The translations under genes and the position numbers were made by a program. The notes beneath the pieces were generated by a model. The model was not told where the DNA came from. It saw nothing but the letters and a program-made list of their open reading frames with translations, and did not search any database. Shown here in pieces: positions 7,063-8,929 of a stretch of DNA of 8,929 nucleotides (its first letter is position 1; the number at the start of each line of letters is the position of its first letter). The stretch is from Cytophagales bacterium (lineage in GTDB: Bacteria > Bacteroidota > Bacteroidia > Cytophagales > Cyclobacteriaceae), in assembly GCA_003500135.1 (NCBI GenBank), contig DNTA01000006.1, positions 1 through 8,929 of the forward strand. Reading direction: 5' to 3'.

Positions 7063-8438
7063 ATCAATGTAAGCTTTTTATTCACCTCCATTGCCATGGC
7101 TTCCTGCCTTAATTCAGACTTCAGACCTCTCGCATATGCCACTACCTGATCGATGTATTGCTGAAGGTCTTTGGCGGTAGTGTAGGCATAAACCAGGTAA
7201 ATTTTCTCACCTACAATACCAATTTTTTCGCTGTTCCATACTCCTTTCACTTCTTCGAGCGTGGCGCCACCGAAACATCCTCCCATAAAATTCATGGTTT
7301 TATCTATTATAGCTGATGAATCCATTGTCTCGCCCGAATCGTATTTACTTGGTATGAAAATTCCAACCCGGTTATTTCGTTCAAAACGGTCTACCAGTTT
7401 CCTGCAAAACAAAGTAAGAGGGTGGCTCATTTCAACCTGTTCAAAACCTGAATATGATTCATCCAAAAAGTCATTCTCCCCTATCTCAAATACATTTTTC
7501 CCGGAGATTTGCCCTGGTTTCTGCCCCATGGCTATTTGATAATATTCAATTTCACGGCCGTGAAGCAGTGATTGGTATGACCTGATGAACATATTGGCTT
7601 TATGCATATCGGACTTTGTGCCGTTGTGCAAATAAATAAGGTGGGTCAGGTTTTCCCCCATAAATTGAATTTTGGCTGGCGGCGCCTCATTCAAATAAAG
7701 CACTACATCGGAAAAGTCATTGAGCAACCTGTCGGTTGTAAGAGGCAGGTTATTGATTTGTCCGAAAGGCAGTTTTTGGGGTTCGCTGAGCACAGTAAGG
7801 CCGCTTTCCATCAAATGGTAAGGCCCGTCTGAATTACCGTTTTTTTCGGCATCAACCTTTAACTCTGATGCTTCAGGCCACTCGGCATAAATGGTCGATG
7901 TAAGGGATTGTCGGTGCATTTCACTGGCCAGAAGCCTACTCAAAATATTACTGTTCGGCGTGTCGTGTAAATCAAATATCAATATGAGACGTGACCTCTT
8001 CCCTCCTCTCAGGAGTCTTTTATTGGTATTGGTCAGGTAATTGGCCAGGGTTTTGGAAAGTTGAAGGCCTATCTGACCGTAACGGCGCATAATTTCCATG
8101 AAGAAGTCAGCTTCCAGCTTTATTACTTCCGTATTACTTAGGGACAAAACAGTGGCAGACCGTGGAACACCCTGAACCACCCCCACTTCGCCGAAAGTTT
8201 GACCTTTCATCAGGTAGGCTAAAATTGTATCCCTTCCGTCAGTTTTTACTTTTTTAACTACATTGATTCCACTGGCGATTATAAATACGCTGTCACTTTG
8301 TTCCCCCTCCTTTACAACAGTATCACCACCATTGAAAGCCATCACTGTGCAATGTGAAGCAATTTCCAAAAGCGCTTCCTGGTCAAGGTGCCGGAATAAG
8401 TCATTTTCCTGCAATATTTGAACGATCTTTTCTTTCAT
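7059..8438 (-). CDS. Cyclic-nucleotide-binding-domain protein with NTE-linker-like region and unknown C-terminal domain
   Basis: A 459-residue protein with no signal peptide or membrane segment. Residues about 12-135 form a cNMP-binding (CAP_ED) domain. Its phosphate-binding cassette is FGEVGVVQGVPRSATV (82-97), with Glu84 and Arg93 as the expected ribose and phosphate contacts, so ligand binding looks intact. Residues about 148-345 (RLILIFDL, SDVVLYLNEAPP, LTHLIYLHNG) resemble the stretch between the cNMP and patatin domains of NTE-type esterases. No GxSxG serine-hydrolase motif and no patatin Asp-Gly motif follows. The C-terminal 100 residues (VGIFIPSKYDSG, MGGCFGGATLEEVKGVW, IYLVYAYT) look like a small alpha/beta domain I cannot name. 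No helix-turn-helix is evident, so it is not an obvious CRP-type regulator. It may act as a cNMP-controlled cytosolic protein; the activity is unknown. ATG 8438 starts directly at the domain lead-in. Confidence 0.88.
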   Translation of the reverse strand: MKEKIVQILQENDLFRHLDQEALLEIASHCTVMAFNGGDTVVKEGEQSDSVFIIASGINVVKKVKTDGRDTILAYLMKGQTFGEVGVVQGVPRSATVLSLSNTEVIKLEADFFMEIMRRYGQIGLQLSKTLANYLTNTNKRLLRGGKRSRLILIFDLHDTPNSNILSRLLASEMHRQSLTSTIYAEWPEASELKVDAEKNGNSDGPYHLMESGLTVLSEPQKLPFGQINNLPLTTDRLLNDFSDVVLYLNEAPPAKIQFMGENLTHLIYLHNGTKSDMHKANMFIRSYQSLLHGREIEYYQIAMGQKPGQISGKNVFEIGENDFLDESYSGFEQVEMSHPLTLFCRKLVDRFERNNRVGIFIPSKYDSGETMDSSAIIDKTMNFMGGCFGGATLEEVKGVWNSEKIGIVGEKIYLVYAYTTAKDLQQYIDQVVAYARGLKSELRQEAMAMEVNKKLTLI

Positions 8439-8565
8439 TCCTATGCGAACATAACACTTTTATGGAATGTTCCTTTAAAAAATGGCAAAACAAAATACAG
8501 GATTAAAAAATCATTAATTTAACTATGGGGAATTTCATTTGATAAAACTTATCACACTTTTATTA
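8439..8565. promoter_or_regulatory. Divergent intergenic region, no gene
   Basis: This 127-base AT-rich gap separates two divergent genes and must contain the start signals of both. Near matches to the TAnnTTTG -7 element are TTCATTTG at 8534-8541 on the plus strand and, one base short in spacing, TATTTTG at 8497-8491 on the minus strand. Neither is convincing. No Shine-Dalgarno site precedes either start. An inverted repeat lies near the plus-strand gene and is listed separately. Confidence 0.4.
8540..8554. repeat. Perfect inverted repeat, possible operator
   Basis: TGATAA-AAC-TTATCA is a perfect 6-3-6 palindrome ending 11 bases before the ATG of the sensor gene at 8566. It overlaps the end of the weak plus-strand -7 candidate, where a repressor could act. 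The stem is too short and A/T-rich to be a terminator. Binding by any regulator is a guess. Confidence 0.35.
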
Positions 8566-8929
8566 ATGAACCGGCTTAACATTTTTTTCAAAATCGTTCA
8601 ATCCTTTTTTGATCAAAAAATCAATTACAAAGGAATGTTTCTGATTCTTTTCGTTATAGCATTCTTTCTACTCCCGGCACATGCCCACAATACCTCACCA
8701 TCATACCAGTTTCAGGCAGTCAAGGTAGCTAATTACCGTACACAGGAACCGATTTATGATAGCGCCAAAGATAGTTACGGGTTTATTTGGTGGGTATCGA
8801 CCCAGGGACTTTTCAGATATGACGGAAATGAAATAATCAATATCAGAAATAATTCCAACGATTCAAACTCACTTTCATACAATTCAGTAAGATATATTAC
8901 TAAAGATCTCAAGTTTCGCAGTAGAATAA
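8566..8929 (+). CDS. N-terminus of a two-component-type beta-propeller sensor (continues past the right edge)
   Basis: From ATG 8566 there are 121 open codons plus one base to the end of the window. A hydrophobic stretch at residues 24-39 (MFLILFVIAFFLLPAH) is a signal peptide core or membrane anchor. Residues about 64-112 carry the first blade signature of regulator-propeller (Reg_prop) proteins: IYDSAKDSYGFIWWVSTQ, GLFRYDGNEI and NDSNSLSYNSVRYI. Proteins starting this way usually have a periplasmic propeller sensor, a membrane span and then a histidine kinase, hybrid two-component regulator or another output such as a cyclase or HTH domain; which one applies here lies outside the window. 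ATG 8635 (residue 24) is an alternative start, but it would leave a signal peptide without positive residues at its N-terminus. It is divergent from the cNMP-binding gene. Confidence 0.85.
   Translation, partial: MNRLNIFFKIVQSFFDQKINYKGMFLILFVIAFFLLPAHAHNTSPSYQFQAVKVANYRTQEPIYDSAKDSYGFIWWVSTQGLFRYDGNEIINIRNNSNDSNSLSYNSVRYITKDLKFRSRI

Noticed and set aside
7059..8438. Patatin or NTE esterase activity for the cNMP-binding protein
   Set aside because: No GxSxG nucleophile motif or catalytic Asp-Gly motif is present in the 459 residues.
8441..8452. Three-codon frame (M-F-A-stop) just before the cNMP-protein start
   Set aside because: Too short, no ribosome-binding site and no overlap with the start codon; it also shows that such mini-frames arise by chance, which tempers the one before mnmA.
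8539..8554. FNR/CRP-type box in the right intergenic region
   Set aside because: TTGAT and ATCA half-sites are separated by 7 bases rather than the 4 of an FNR site, and CRP half-sites (TGTGA) are absent on one side.

Overview
The window looks like chromosomal DNA from a Bacteroidota bacterium, most likely of the Cytophagales or a similar gliding, marine or soil group. The evidence is a subtilase with a type IX secretion (T9SS) C-terminal sorting domain, a TonB-dependent receptor with an N-terminal carboxypeptidase-regulatory-like domain, a two-component-type 'propeller' sensor, AT-rich intergenic DNA with a match to the Bacteroidota -7 consensus (TAnnTTTG), and a near absence of Shine-Dalgarno sites. 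No rRNA, tRNA, CRISPR array, insertion sequence or phage gene was seen. The coding is dense: the longest non-coding gaps are about 130 bases.

Left block (1-5969, minus strand, transcribed right to left): five tightly packed genes that look like one operon. They are mnmA (tRNA 2-thiouridine synthase), a small outer-membrane-type lipoprotein, a secreted S8 serine protease with a T9SS tail, rpe (ribulose-phosphate 3-epimerase) and a TonB-dependent outer-membrane receptor whose C-terminus runs off the left edge. Junctions are overlaps of 11 and 14 nt, a gap of 11 nt and another overlap of 11 nt, so translational coupling is likely. Two housekeeping enzymes are interleaved with three envelope or secreted proteins.

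Middle (5970-7062): a divergent intergenic region carries the probable mnmA promoter and an unusual mnmA leader: a small hairpin, then a perfect AAGGAGGT ribosome-binding site, then the start. To its right on the plus strand is a TIGR01212/YhcC-type radical SAM protein.

Right block (7059-8929): the radical SAM gene converges on a minus-strand gene for a cyclic-nucleotide-binding-domain protein, and the two stop codons share a TTAA tetranucleotide. After its cNMP sensor this protein has a region resembling the linker domain of NTE/patatin-type esterases, but no patatin domain, and a separate C-terminal domain I cannot name. It is divergent from the 5' end of a periplasmic beta-propeller sensor, probably a histidine kinase or hybrid two-component regulator cut by the right edge. 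A perfect 6-3-6 inverted repeat lies between them, just ahead of the sensor start.

I see no mobile or defence system here. The most unusual items are the mnmA leader and the patatin-less cNMP protein.
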